Part shown: piece after piece, positions 53,248-61,040 of the stretch
Numbering within the stretch: the stretch's first letter is position 1
How the letters are laid out: each line of letters begins with the position of its first letter
Assembly (NCBI RefSeq): GCF_036013955.1
Contig: NZ_CP107903.1
Location: 7,874,001 to 7,938,000, forward strand
DNA from: Streptomyces sp. NBC_00459
Lineage (GTDB): Bacteria > Actinomycetota > Actinomycetes > Streptomycetales > Streptomycetaceae
DNA length: 64,000 bases
Direction: 5' to 3'
Notes under the pieces: generated by a model
What the model was told of the DNA's origin: nothing
Seen by the model: only the letters and a program-made list of their open reading frames with translations
Databases searched by the model: none
Position numbers and translations under genes: made by a program

Positions 53248-53291
53248 GCTAGCATCCTCGGTAAAGTAGGTACCTAGAGGAAAGTGACTTT
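53248..53291. promoter_or_regulatory. HxlR-type operator, copy B
   Basis: GCTAGCATCCT, then the palindrome TAGGTACCTA, then GAGGAAAGTGACT. Nearly identical to 44369-44412. It lies between the divergent MFS exporter and HxlR genes, ending 13 bp before the HxlR start and its ribosome site. Confidence 0.8.
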
Positions 53292-53304
53292 CTGGGAGGT
53301 CCGA

Positions 53305-53724
53305 ATGGTCAGCATCGGCGCTATGAGCAGCACCACCTCGCATGCCGGGCAGGTCGACTCGGAGCTGGCATGTCCGGTCTCCCCGGTGGTCGACATCGTC
53401 TTCAGCCGCTGGACGACGCCGATCCTGTGGACGCTGAACGAGTTCGGCCGACAGCGTTTCGTCGAACTCCAGCGCAACGTCGGCACCATCACGCCGAAGG
53501 TCCTCACCCAGCGGCTGCGCCAGATGGAGCGCGACGGCATGGTCGTGCGCACGTACCACCCCGAGGTGCCGCCCCGGGTCGAGTACGAGATCAGCGAGCT
53601 CGGCCGCAGCCTGGCGCCGCTCTTCGCCCACCTCGCCGAGTGGTCCACGGAGAACCTCCGGAAGGTCGAGCGGGCCCGGCAGGAGTTCGACGAGGCGGAG
53701 GAGCGGACGCCCTCGCTGAGGTGA
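53305..53724 (+). CDS. HxlR family regulator of the exporter
   Basis: 139 residues. HxlR winged helix: CPVSPVVDIVFSRWTTPILWTLNEFGRQRFVELQRNVGTITPKVLTQRLRQMERDGMVVRTYHPEVPPRVEYEISELG, with the single conserved Cys near residue 23. The ATG at 53305 is 6 nt after GGGAGG. It is divergent from the MFS exporter, with operator B between. A second copy of the operator 9 kb away, in front of the NmrA-like gene, suggests a two-target regulon. Confidence 0.9.
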   Translation: MVSIGAMSSTTSHAGQVDSELACPVSPVVDIVFSRWTTPILWTLNEFGRQRFVELQRNVGTITPKVLTQRLRQMERDGMVVRTYHPEVPPRVEYEISELGRSLAPLFAHLAEWSTENLRKVERARQEFDEAEERTPSLR

Positions 53725-53821
53725 CGTACGGCCCTCAGGGGGCAGGCTCCGGGCGACGGCATGCCTCGACCGGAGCGAGCGGCGTCGTCATGGGCGAGAC
53801 GGCTCCACGCCCACTGAGTCC

Positions 53822-54373
53822 TCAACTCCCCGCGGGCGTAGCCGCATCGGGGTCGAGGACGTGCATGGCTCCCTTGTAGAAGATCAATGGGTCCGCCTCC
53901 TCGGTGGAGGCACCGAGGGAGGTGACCTCGCCGAGCAGGATGGCGTGGTCACCGCCCTCGTACTCCTCGGTGATGCGGCATTCCACGAAGGCCAGGGCCT
54001 CGGTGAGCACCGGGAGTCCGCTCGCGGAGCGGTGGTGCGGGACCTCCGCCAGACGCGCCGACTCACGGCCCGCGAACTTCCAGGCGAGCGTCTCCTGGCT
54101 GTGCGTCAGGAAGTTCACCACGAAGCCCCCGGACTGCTGAAGAGCCGGGCGCAGCCGGGACTTCTGGTGCAGACAGAACAGCACCAGCGGCGGTTCCAGC
54201 GAGACGGACGTGAAGGAGTTCACCGTGGTGGCGGCGCCGTCCTCCGGGCCGCCGGTGGTGATGACGGTGACGCCGGTGGCGAAGTTGCCGAACACCGAGC
54301 GCAGCGCACGGCCGTCGACCGGCGGTTGCGGCAGGTGTCGGTCGTGCTGTGACAACGGCTGGACGGGTATCAC
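53822..54373 (-). CDS. Flavin reductase
   Basis: 183 residues of the HpaC-like flavin reductase fold: LRSVFGNFATGVTVITTGGPEDGAATTVNSFTSVSLEPPLVLFCLHQKSR, VNFLTHSQETLAWKFAG and EGGDHAILLGEV. It reduces FAD or FMN with NAD(P)H, most likely for the halogenase at 47748. GTG 54373 follows GAGGGGCTCAA. It lies 14 bp after the antiporter gene on the same strand, so the two may form one transcript with the SnoaL-like gene. Confidence 0.9.
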   Translation of the reverse strand: MIPVQPLSQHDRHLPQPPVDGRALRSVFGNFATGVTVITTGGPEDGAATTVNSFTSVSLEPPLVLFCLHQKSRLRPALQQSGGFVVNFLTHSQETLAWKFAGRESARLAEVPHHRSASGLPVLTEALAFVECRITEEYEGGDHAILLGEVTSLGASTEEADPLIFYKGAMHVLDPDAATPAGS

Positions 54374-54387
54374 TTGAGCCCCTCTCG

Positions 54388-55698
54388 TCAGGTGTGCGGC
54401 GGGGTCGCGTCCGCGACGGGTGTACCGACCTTCTGTGTCACGCCGGCCGTGAGGTGCTCGCGCCGGGACAGCAGCGGGGCCGCCATCGCCGTCGTCACGA
54501 GAGCCATGATCACCAGCATGGTGAACATGCGTCCGTCGAGCACTCCGAGGCTCACGGCGGCGTTGAGGATGATGAGTTCGGTCAGGCCACGGGTGTTCAT
54601 CAGCACACCCAGGTCCTTGGCCTCGCGCCAGGACAGCCCGAACAGCCGGGCCGGGACGATCGCGCCCACCAGCTTGCCCGCGCACGCCACGCCGATGACG
54701 AGGAGCAGGGCCAGGTAGTCGGTCGCGGTCAGGGCGCCGAGGTCGACACCGAGGCCGGTGACGATGAAGAACACCGGCAGCAGGACGAGGCTGACGTCGT
54801 CCAGCGGCCGGCGAAGGTGCGCCGCGAGGACCCGCCTGGGTTCGCGCGGCATGACGAAGCCGAACAGGAACGCGCCGAAGATCTGGTGGATGCCGATCCA
54901 CGAGGTCAGCCACGACGAGACGAACACCCCTGCGCACAGCACCGCGAGCAGCAGGTTCCAGCGCTCCATGGCGGCCCACCGCCACACCAGCCGGGCGACC
55001 AGCGGCCGCACGACCAGGAACATCAGCGCGACGAAGACCACGCTGAGCACCCCGATCCGGGCCAGGCCCGCGTAGTCGCCGTCCGAGCTGACCAGCGCCG
55101 ACACATACGCCAGCAGACACCAGGCCAGGACGTCGTCGATCGCCGCACTGGCCAGCGACAAGGTGCCCACGCGGGTGTCGGCCAGCCGGTTCTCGGTCAG
55201 GATCCGCGCCAGCACGGGGAACGCCGTCACGGACATCGCAGTGCCCATGAACGTGGCGAAGGCGGTGAAGGAGATGTGGTGGCCGGCCACCGTGTCGTGC
55301 TGCGGATACAGGACGACCGCCGCTGCGACGCCCAGTCCGAAGGCGAGCACGATGGACGACAGCGAGACGCCCGCCGCCAGACGTGCGTACGGCCGTATCA
55401 ACCGCCGTTCGAACTCCCAGCCGACCACGAACATGAAGAGGACCAGGCCGACCTGGGCGACCGCCGAGAGCAACGGCCTTACGTCGACCGGGAACAGACG
55501 CTCCGACAGGTCACCGGGCAACAGACCGAGAAGGCTCGGGCCGAGCACGATGCCGGCGGTGATCTCGCCGATCACCTTGGGCTGGCCCAGCCGCCGGGCG
55601 AGTGACCCGAGCGCGGCACCGACCAGCAGGATCACGCCGACGCCGAGCAGCATGGTCGCGATTCGCTGCTCCTGGCTCCCGGCCGCCAGGACGGTCAT
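54388..55698 (-). CDS. Cation/proton antiporter (CPA2 family)
   Basis: 436 residues, 11-12 membrane helices. GVILLVGAALGSLARRLGQPKVIGEITAGIVLGPSLLGLLP is the typical first pair; SLASAAIDDVLAWCLLAYV (with the conserved Asp-Asp of electrogenic CPA2 members) and HQIFGAFLFGFVMPRE follow. It moves Na+ or K+ against H+. Such antiporters occur in several polyketide clusters and may help export or pH balance. ATG 55698 follows GGGAGACCCG and overlaps the preceding SnoaL-like gene by ATGA. Confidence 0.9.
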   Translation of the reverse strand: MTVLAAGSQEQRIATMLLGVGVILLVGAALGSLARRLGQPKVIGEITAGIVLGPSLLGLLPGDLSERLFPVDVRPLLSAVAQVGLVLFMFVVGWEFERRLIRPYARLAAGVSLSSIVLAFGLGVAAAVVLYPQHDTVAGHHISFTAFATFMGTAMSVTAFPVLARILTENRLADTRVGTLSLASAAIDDVLAWCLLAYVSALVSSDGDYAGLARIGVLSVVFVALMFLVVRPLVARLVWRWAAMERWNLLLAVLCAGVFVSSWLTSWIGIHQIFGAFLFGFVMPREPRRVLAAHLRRPLDDVSLVLLPVFFIVTGLGVDLGALTATDYLALLLVIGVACAGKLVGAIVPARLFGLSWREAKDLGVLMNTRGLTELIILNAAVSLGVLDGRMFTMLVIMALVTTAMAAPLLSRREHLTAGVTQKVGTPVADATPPHT

Positions 55699-56138
55699 CG
55701 GGTCTCCCTCGGCCCGGGCGGATTGCCCGTCGCCCAGACCAGCCGGAACGACAGCTCCGTCAGACGCCAGCCCCTTTCGGTGTGGCGGGCCTCGCCGTGA
55801 ACGAGCGTGCCGGAGACGAACAGCGGGTCGCCGGGCGCGTCCGGATGGTGCACGTGCGTGGAGACCAGGTTGGCGCGCAGCACCGCCCGCTTCTCGCCGG
55901 TGAGGTCCACGACCGCCGGAGAGTTGAGGTGCTGGGTGCGCGCGAAGGCGTCCAGTGCCTGTCGGTGCCAGGCGGCGAGTCCTTCGATGCCCTCGTGCCG
56001 GCTCATCGGGAACTCGACGCGGGCGTCGTCGCTGAACAGCGTGCGCGCCCACTCGTCGTCGAGTTTGTCCGCGTCGAGGCCTATGAGATATCGGTCCAGC
56101 AGAGTGCCTATTTCTGCTGCTGACGTCAATGAATTCAT
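55695..56138 (-). CDS. SnoaL/NTF2-like protein
   Basis: 147 residues of the cone-shaped NTF2 fold: IGTLLDRYLIGLDADKLDDEWARTLFSDDARVEFP, EGLAAWHRQALDAFARTQHLNSPAVVDLTGEKRAVLRANLVSTHVH and RGWRLTELSFRLVW. In aromatic polyketide clusters such proteins cyclise, hydroxylate or assist tailoring; activity cannot be decided here. The start ATG 56138 is 20-100 bp from the four-copy AGAYCTGAC repeat shared with the divergent ABM gene. It overlaps the antiporter gene by four bases. Confidence 0.85.
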   Translation of the reverse strand: MNSLTSAAEIGTLLDRYLIGLDADKLDDEWARTLFSDDARVEFPMSRHEGIEGLAAWHRQALDAFARTQHLNSPAVVDLTGEKRAVLRANLVSTHVHHPDAPGDPLFVSGTLVHGEARHTERGWRLTELSFRLVWATGNPPGPRETR

Positions 56139-56186
56139 TACCCGAGCATTGCGCGCGAGCCAATCCGCACCCAAGAGCACTTGTCG

Positions 56187-56256
56187 AAGACCTGACGTAG
56201 CTGCCCAAGATCTGACCCTGGTGGAACAGACCTGACAATCCGCGCGCAGTTCTGAA
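56187..56256. promoter_or_regulatory. Four AGA(C/T)CTGAC-type repeats every 20 bp
   Basis: AAGACCTGAC (56187), AAGATCTGAC (56207), CAGACCTGAC (56227) and CAGTTCTGAA (56247), exactly 20 bp apart. They lie between the divergent SnoaL-like and ABM genes, 49-118 bp from the first start and 114-183 bp from the second. Confidence 0.75.
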
Positions 56257-56271
56257 CGGAGCGGTCTTCAG

Positions 56272-56310
56272 CAGTGCTTGATGGCTTGTCATGCTGATCG
56301 GGAAGCACTG
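56272..56310. promoter_or_regulatory. CAGTGCTT-N23-AAGCACTG inverted repeat
   Basis: Perfect 8-bp arms 31 bp (about three helical turns) apart, 60-98 bp upstream of the ABM gene and next to the 20-bp repeat array. Confidence 0.5.
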
Positions 56311-56369
56311 ATCCAAAAATTCGAGTTCTGCTTCTTTCAACAGCCGATCGAACGGAAGAGAAGACGAGA

Positions 56370-57062
56370 ATGCCGAAGATCACAGCCGATGCCAAGAACC
56401 TGACCGTGCTCAACCTGTTCTCGACGGACTCCGCCGAGAAGCAGGACAGCCTGCTCGCCGCCATGCGCGAGATCGTCGACGCCGCGGCCTATGACGGCTG
56501 GATCTCCAGCACCGTGCACAGCGGGCAGACCAAGTTCGGCACCGCCAACTTCATCCAGTGGCGCTCCACCGAGGACCTGGAGAGCCGGTACGCCGGCGAG
56601 GAGTTCAAGCACCGCACGCTGCCGCTGTTCGGTGAGATCACCACGGCGATACGGCTGCTCCAGAACGAGGCGGTCTTCAGTCAGCAGAAGTCGGGTGTCG
56701 GGGAGGCCGAGATCGGGCCGGACCGCGACGACTACACGGCCATCGACCTGTACGGCGTCAGCGAGAAGCACCAGGACGACCTGGTCGACGCGCTCGGCGT
56801 GTCCCAGGACTGGCTCCAGAAGGTCCCGGGGTACCGCAGCCACACGGTGCTGCGCGGTCTGCGCGGGCGCGGCATCGAGGGCAAGTGGGTCGTCGTCTAC
56901 TCGCAGTGGGACAGCAAGGAGGCGTACGACGCGTTCCGCGAGCAGCCGGGCGCGGAGCGGTCGGCGGAGCGGCGGAGGACCGACGCCCGGGTGGACGCGC
57001 TGGCCATCTGGCGGGACTCCAACACCTACCGCGTGGTGCACACCCGGTCGGCGGGCGAGTGA
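56370..57062 (+). CDS. Two-domain antibiotic biosynthesis monooxygenase
   Basis: 230 residues with two ABM (ferredoxin-like) domains, residues about 8-100 (LTVLNLFSTDSAEKQDSLLAAMREIVD, FIQWRSTEDLESRYAGEEFK) and about 120-225 (TAIDLYGVSEKHQDDLVDALGVSQDW, VVVYSQWDSKEAYDAFREQ). Fused ABM domains form an internal dimer. Cofactor-free anthrone-type oxygenases of this class make quinones in aromatic polyketide pathways. It is divergent from the SnoaL-like gene and upstream of the first orphan response regulator (64 bp). Confidence 0.9.
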   Translation: MPKITADAKNLTVLNLFSTDSAEKQDSLLAAMREIVDAAAYDGWISSTVHSGQTKFGTANFIQWRSTEDLESRYAGEEFKHRTLPLFGEITTAIRLLQNEAVFSQQKSGVGEAEIGPDRDDYTAIDLYGVSEKHQDDLVDALGVSQDWLQKVPGYRSHTVLRGLRGRGIEGKWVVVYSQWDSKEAYDAFREQPGAERSAERRRTDARVDALAIWRDSNTYRVVHTRSAGE

Positions 57063-57126
57063 CTGTCCGGGCCGTCGGCCTGGAGGTGCGTGGCGCCGCC
57101 GGGGCACGGCCCGGAGCGGAGTCCAG

Positions 57127-57861
57127 ATGCGCGTACTTGTGATAGATCCGGACGACGGCACCGCCGAGCCACTGGTCTGCCGTCTGGTGCGCAACGGCCA
57201 TCAGGTCCGGCGGGCCCGCACCGGGCGGGCGGCCCTCGATGCGTGGGAGCAGGCCGAAGTGGTCCTGCTCGACCTGGAGTTGCCCGATGTCGACGGTCTT
57301 CAGGTGTGCGCCGAGATCCGGGCCCGGGGCACCACACCGCTGATCACCTTCACCAGCCGGGACACCGAACTGGACCGGGTGCTCAGCCTGCGGTCGGGCG
57401 CGGACGACTGTCTGGTGAAGCCGTACGGGTTCCGGGAGCTGATCGCCCGGATGAACGCCGTGACGCGGCGCGTCGCCACGGGAGGTGGTCCGGCCGGCGT
57501 GTCCTGCGGGGCCCTGCGTCTGGACCCCGGCACCAGGGAGGCGTGGGTCGGCGAAAAGCTCCTGGAGCTGACCCGCAAGGAGTTCGACATCCTCCTGCTG
57601 CTGGCCTCGGCACCGGAGACGGTGATCTCACGGCGCAGCCTGATCGCCGGGGTCTGGGCGGACGAGTGGGCCATCTCCACCCGCACGGTCGACACCCACG
57701 TCAGCGCCCTGCGCGCCAAGTTGGGCGCGGGCTGGATCACCACGGTCAGAGGCGTCGGCTACCGCCTGGAGGAGACCTCCCGGACCGTCGCACCGCCGGG
57801 CCGTGCGGAGCCCGGCGGTGCGGGCGGGCTCCCGGACCCCTTTGACGGAATGGCGAGCTGA
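57127..57861 (+). CDS. Atypical orphan OmpR-type response regulator (first)
   Basis: 244 residues. The receiver has VLLDLELPDVDGLQVC (phospho-Asp position), LVKPYGFRELI (Lys), but only VIDPDD where the acidic pair should be (Asp-Pro rather than Asp-Asp). The winged helix is LELTRKEFDILLLLASAPETVISRRSLIAGVWADEWAISTRTVDTHVSALRAKLGAGWITTVRGVGYRL. No kinase is nearby. It is a paralogue of the JadR1-like protein at 62349 (nearly identical core motifs). JadR1-type regulators respond to pathway metabolites instead of phosphorylation. Confidence 0.9.
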   Translation: MRVLVIDPDDGTAEPLVCRLVRNGHQVRRARTGRAALDAWEQAEVVLLDLELPDVDGLQVCAEIRARGTTPLITFTSRDTELDRVLSLRSGADDCLVKPYGFRELIARMNAVTRRVATGGGPAGVSCGALRLDPGTREAWVGEKLLELTRKEFDILLLLASAPETVISRRSLIAGVWADEWAISTRTVDTHVSALRAKLGAGWITTVRGVGYRLEETSRTVAPPGRAEPGGAGGLPDPFDGMAS

Positions 57862-58232
57862 GACGCGGGCGCTGCCGCTGGGGCCCGGCCGGATGGCAGG
57901 GCCGGCGCCGCGGCGGTGAGGTGGGATGCCCGGACCGGCGGTCGGAGGTGCGGCTCGGATCGGGCCCGGGGGTGCGGCTCCCGGCCCAGCCCGGCCGGGC
58001 TGGGGAACCGAGGCTTCGGGACCGCAGAACGGGGGAGCCCGTCCCGTACCGCCGGCCTGCGCATCGCGCGATCCGGCGCCGGGCGTCTGGCGGACGCCGG
58101 TGAGCCGGCCGTCGGCGCCGGGTGATCGTCAGGTGGGGTGTTGCCGACCGGATCGGCACGCGTGGGCCTGCGGCCGGTCGGCAGGAGACCGGGGTGCCGG
58201 TTTTCTGGTCCGTGCCGTGCCGTGCCGATCGG
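57862..58232. other. GC-rich intergenic region, no feature recognised
   Basis: 371 bp between the convergent regulator genes. No frame has coding character and no strong hairpin or repeat was seen, except (CGTGC)3 at 58211-58225. Confidence 0.5.
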
Positions 58233-59018
58233 TCAGGTGGCGCTGCCGTCCCCCTCCGGGGCGGATACGGCGTCCGGGGACCGGGTGGGCGGGCCGGTTT
58301 CGGGAGCGGGATCGGCTTCCGAAGTACTGTCGTCGTCCTCGTCGAGCGATGTCTCCTCCCCTTCCAGTGCCGCATCGCGCGACGCGAGGAGGGACACTGC
58401 CCGATCGGCGGTGAGATCCAACGTCGGGAGAATCTGCGGCATCGCGATGCTCGGGAGCAGATGGTGGAACATGGCGATGACCCGACGCGTCAAGTCCTTG
58501 CGCTGACATAGGACTTGAGACGTCCATTGGATTCCGGTGAACGACCCGGAGAGCAACTCCGCCGTCTCCGCCGGGTCCACGTGCGGCAGCAACTCCCCGC
58601 GCTCGCGCGCCTCGACGAGCAGCTCGGTCAGCAGGTCTACCCAGGACTGGAACGGTCTGCCGTGGAAGGGGTTGCCGCCCTCGGCGCTCTCGCTCCACTG
58701 GTCCATGGCCAGACCGACACTGGCCCGGGTCAGCGGGTCGTGCTGCAACTGGTGCGCGAAGAGCAGGCCCTGGTCGGCGAGTTCCTGGAGCTTCGTGCGC
58801 TGCGGAGGCAGCGGCCCCAGCTCCAGCTGCGCCGCTATCACCCCGACGGCCAGATCTTCCTTGGAGGTGAAGTGGAAGTAGAGCGCGCCCTTGGTGACAC
58901 CGGCCCGCGCGATGATCTCCGTGATGGTGGCCGTGCTGTAGCCGCGCTCGTCGAACACCTCGGCCGCCGCCAGCAGGATCGCCTGGTGGGTCTGGATTGC
59001 TCTTGCTTGACGTGCCAT
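58233..59018 (-). CDS. Gamma-butyrolactone receptor, ArpA/ScbR-like TetR regulator
   Basis: 261 residues. TetR helix-turn-helix IQTHQAILLAAAEVFDERGYSTATITEIIARAGVTKGALYFHFTSKEDLA is the hallmark of the ArpA/ScbR group. The ligand domain contains HDPLTRASVGLAMDQWSE and WVDLLTELLVEARERGELLPHVDPAETAELLSGSFTGIQWTSQVL, with the Trp and spacing of true butyrolactone receptors. A 60-residue acidic, Ser/Pro-rich tail follows (EGEETSLDEDDDS). Divergent from afsA at 59138, as is usual for receptor-synthase pairs. It should repress afsA and regulator genes until the signal accumulates. Confidence 0.92.
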   Translation of the reverse strand: MARQARAIQTHQAILLAAAEVFDERGYSTATITEIIARAGVTKGALYFHFTSKEDLAVGVIAAQLELGPLPPQRTKLQELADQGLLFAHQLQHDPLTRASVGLAMDQWSESAEGGNPFHGRPFQSWVDLLTELLVEARERGELLPHVDPAETAELLSGSFTGIQWTSQVLCQRKDLTRRVIAMFHHLLPSIAMPQILPTLDLTADRAVSLLASRDAALEGEETSLDEDDDSTSEADPAPETGPPTRSPDAVSAPEGDGSAT

Positions 59019-59038
59019 GCGTCCGTGCCTGTTTCTAT

Positions 59039-59060
59039 GTCAGAACTTGGTCAGGTCTCC
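59039..59060. promoter_or_regulatory. Two 11-bp repeats of (T/C)CTGAC on the minus strand
   Basis: On the minus strand: GAGACCTGACC then AAGTTCTGACA, with CTGAC cores 11 bp apart. They lie between the divergent ArpA-like and AfsA-like genes, 21-42 bp upstream of the receptor start. Same motif as at 56187 and 63226. Confidence 0.65.
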
Positions 59061-59068
59061 ACGCAATG

Positions 59069-59090
59069 AGAACCGGACTGCCAGTCTTTT
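59069..59090. promoter_or_regulatory. Possible autoregulatory-element (ARE) operator
   Basis: AGAACCGGACTGCCAGTCTT contains the perfect inverted repeat GACTG-C-CAGTC (59076-59086). It aligns with the better ARE at 62275, sharing AACCGG and GT-N-TTT. It lies between the butyrolactone receptor and afsA genes, where such sites are expected. Confidence 0.45.
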
Positions 59091-59137
59091 GTCGAGAGGG
59101 GAGCGATCCCCGCATGTATCGACTCAGGGGGCAGTAC

Positions 59138-60229
59138 ATGTCTGATGGTTTGATATCCATATTTGACCGTTCTGTTGAGTCCTGTACAGATTTACGCCCG
59201 GCCGGGGAACGGCCCGACTCCACCATCGTGGACGACCTGACCCGAAATGCCCTTTCTCCTGCCGGGCAGGACGCGGTGATCCACTCCGAAGAAACCGCCC
59301 CTCGGCGCGTCTACCGTACCGACGCCCCGGTATTGACTCCCGACGGCCGGGCCACCGCCGAGTTGTGCCATCGCCCGTACCCCGAGGACCGCTTCCCCGT
59401 CGACTGGCTGCGCCTTGCCGAGCACCGCTTTCTGGTCACGGCGAACTGGCCCGCCGCACACGGCTTCTTCGCCCCGCTGCCCGACGGGCGTCAGGATCCG
59501 CTGCTCGTGGCCGAGACCACACGGCAGGCGACGATGATGCTGGCCCACGCCGAGTTCGGAGTCCCGGTCGACGACCGGTTTTTGATGCGGGAGCTCGGAT
59601 ACCGGGTCGAGACCCCGGACTTCACCGTGGAGAACGCCTCGGGCGCGATCGACGTCGTCGTCGAGTGCTCCGGGGTGCAGCTGCGCGCCGGGCGCCTCAT
59701 CGGCATGCGGGTCGATCTGCGCTTCCAGCGGCTGGGCCGACTGCTCGCCACGAGCATGGGCATCCTGGTCTGTACGTCGGCCCGCGTCTACCGCAGGCTG
59801 CGCGGCGAGCGGATGTCCTCCGTGGGCCGTCCGTTGCGGCTGCTGCCGGCCGTCGCGCCCCACGAGGCCGGCCGCCTCGACCGCAAGGACGTCGTTCTCG
59901 CGCCGTCCGAGCACCGCCCCGGCTGGCAGCTCCGCCTGGACGCCACCCACCCCACACTCTTCGCCCGCCCCAACGACCACGTCCCCGGCATGGTGCTCCT
60001 CGAAGCCGCACGGCAGGCCGCCACCGTGCTCACGCCCGGGCACGACTTCCACCCCGCGTCGATGCGGATCTCCTTCCACAAGTACTGCGAACTGGCCGAA
60101 CCCTGCTGGATCCTGGCCCGGCACGACCTGTGCGCGGAGCAGGGAGCCGTGGTGCGTGTGCAGGGCCTGCAGCAGGAGGAGCCCGTCTTCACCGCGACAC
60201 TGGGCGGCGCCGTACGGGACAACGGGTGA
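59138..60229 (+). CDS. AfsA/ScbA-family butyrolactone signal synthase
   Basis: 363 residues with two AfsA repeats (about 75-190 and 270-360): RFPVDWLRLAEHRFLVTANWPAAHGFFAP with VAETTRQATMMLAHAEFGVP, and RPGWQLRLDATHPTLFARPNDHVPGMVLLEAARQAATVLTPG. It condenses a beta-ketoacyl chain with dihydroxyacetone phosphate, the first step of gamma-butyrolactone or butenolide signals. ATG 59138 follows GGGGGCAGTAC. It is divergent from the ArpA-like receptor and overlaps by GTGA a broken epimerase/reductase gene that would act next. Confidence 0.92.
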   Translation: MSDGLISIFDRSVESCTDLRPAGERPDSTIVDDLTRNALSPAGQDAVIHSEETAPRRVYRTDAPVLTPDGRATAELCHRPYPEDRFPVDWLRLAEHRFLVTANWPAAHGFFAPLPDGRQDPLLVAETTRQATMMLAHAEFGVPVDDRFLMRELGYRVETPDFTVENASGAIDVVVECSGVQLRAGRLIGMRVDLRFQRLGRLLATSMGILVCTSARVYRRLRGERMSSVGRPLRLLPAVAPHEAGRLDRKDVVLAPSEHRPGWQLRLDATHPTLFARPNDHVPGMVLLEAARQAATVLTPGHDFHPASMRISFHKYCELAEPCWILARHDLCAEQGAVVRVQGLQQEEPVFTATLGGAVRDNG

Positions 60230-61005
60230 GCCGGTACGTCCTGGTGGCGGGGTCCGGTGGTTCAGTCGGCGGACATCTGGTCACCGCGGCCCCCTTCGTG
60301 GAGCCTTCCGGCTGCGGCTGCCGGTCCACGAACCGCCGCTCCCGGCAGGGCTCCCGCCCGAGTGGGTACGGGATGCCCTCACCGCTCCCGCCTCGCTGAG
60401 CGACACCCAGGCCGGCGGGCATCTCCGGCTGCTGCGCCGGGTCAACGCCCCGGGCGCACTCGCCCTGGTCGAGCAGGCCCGGCGGGCCGGGGTCGAGCGG
60501 GTCGCGTACCTGACCACGGCGGCGGTGCACGGCCCGGGTTCGTTCCGTCAGGTGGAGTCCGGGCGGGCGCAGATGGTGCCTGCGCCGGACCCCAGCCGTA
60601 CGAGGACGCCGGCCGAGCGCCATCTCCTCACGGCGGGCGGCACGGTCATGCGCCCCAACTGGTCTGAGAGGGCGGGAGACCGCTGGGTCGTGCCCGGCGT
60701 TCTGATGCTGCCGCGTGCGCTCGGCGCCCGGACGACGGGCGGCTGGGACGGCGGCCGACGATCGACGCCGGGGCGCTGCGTCGCGTGCCGCTTTCGGAAG
60801 CGCCGGCAACGGCGGCCCGCGAGGGCCGTGTTCACTTCCTCACCCGTATCCCGTACCGGGTGAGGAAGTGCTCGCCGCCTCGGAGCACCGGCGGCCGACC
60901 GCTGGTTCACGGGCGATCAGGTCAGGACAGACCTCGGCTGCGATCCCGGCGAGGTGTTCGCCGAGTGCTGCTCCCCGGTACGCCGACCGGTATCGGAAAC
61001 CGCGG
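60226..61005 (+). pseudogene. Degraded NAD-dependent epimerase/reductase downstream of afsA
   Basis: GTG 60226 overlaps the afsA stop and starts MSRYVLVAGSGGSVGGHLVT, a Rossmann Gly-rich loop. The frame is lost by about 60290. In another frame from about 60340, RRVNAPGALALVEQARRAGV, then ERVAYLTTAAVHGPGSF, RTPAERHLLTAGGTVMRPNW and GDRWVVPGVLMLPRALG are typical of extended SDR/epimerases. A second shift occurs near 60755, after which IDAGALRRVPLSEAP and, further on, GDQVRTDLGCDPGEVFAE look like the C-terminal part. About 90 residues are missing between the first two blocks. Such a gene often follows afsA homologues in signal biosynthesis. Confidence 0.72.
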
Positions 61006-61040
61006 CCGGTCCCGGATCCGGAGTCGGCGGGGTGCTCCCA

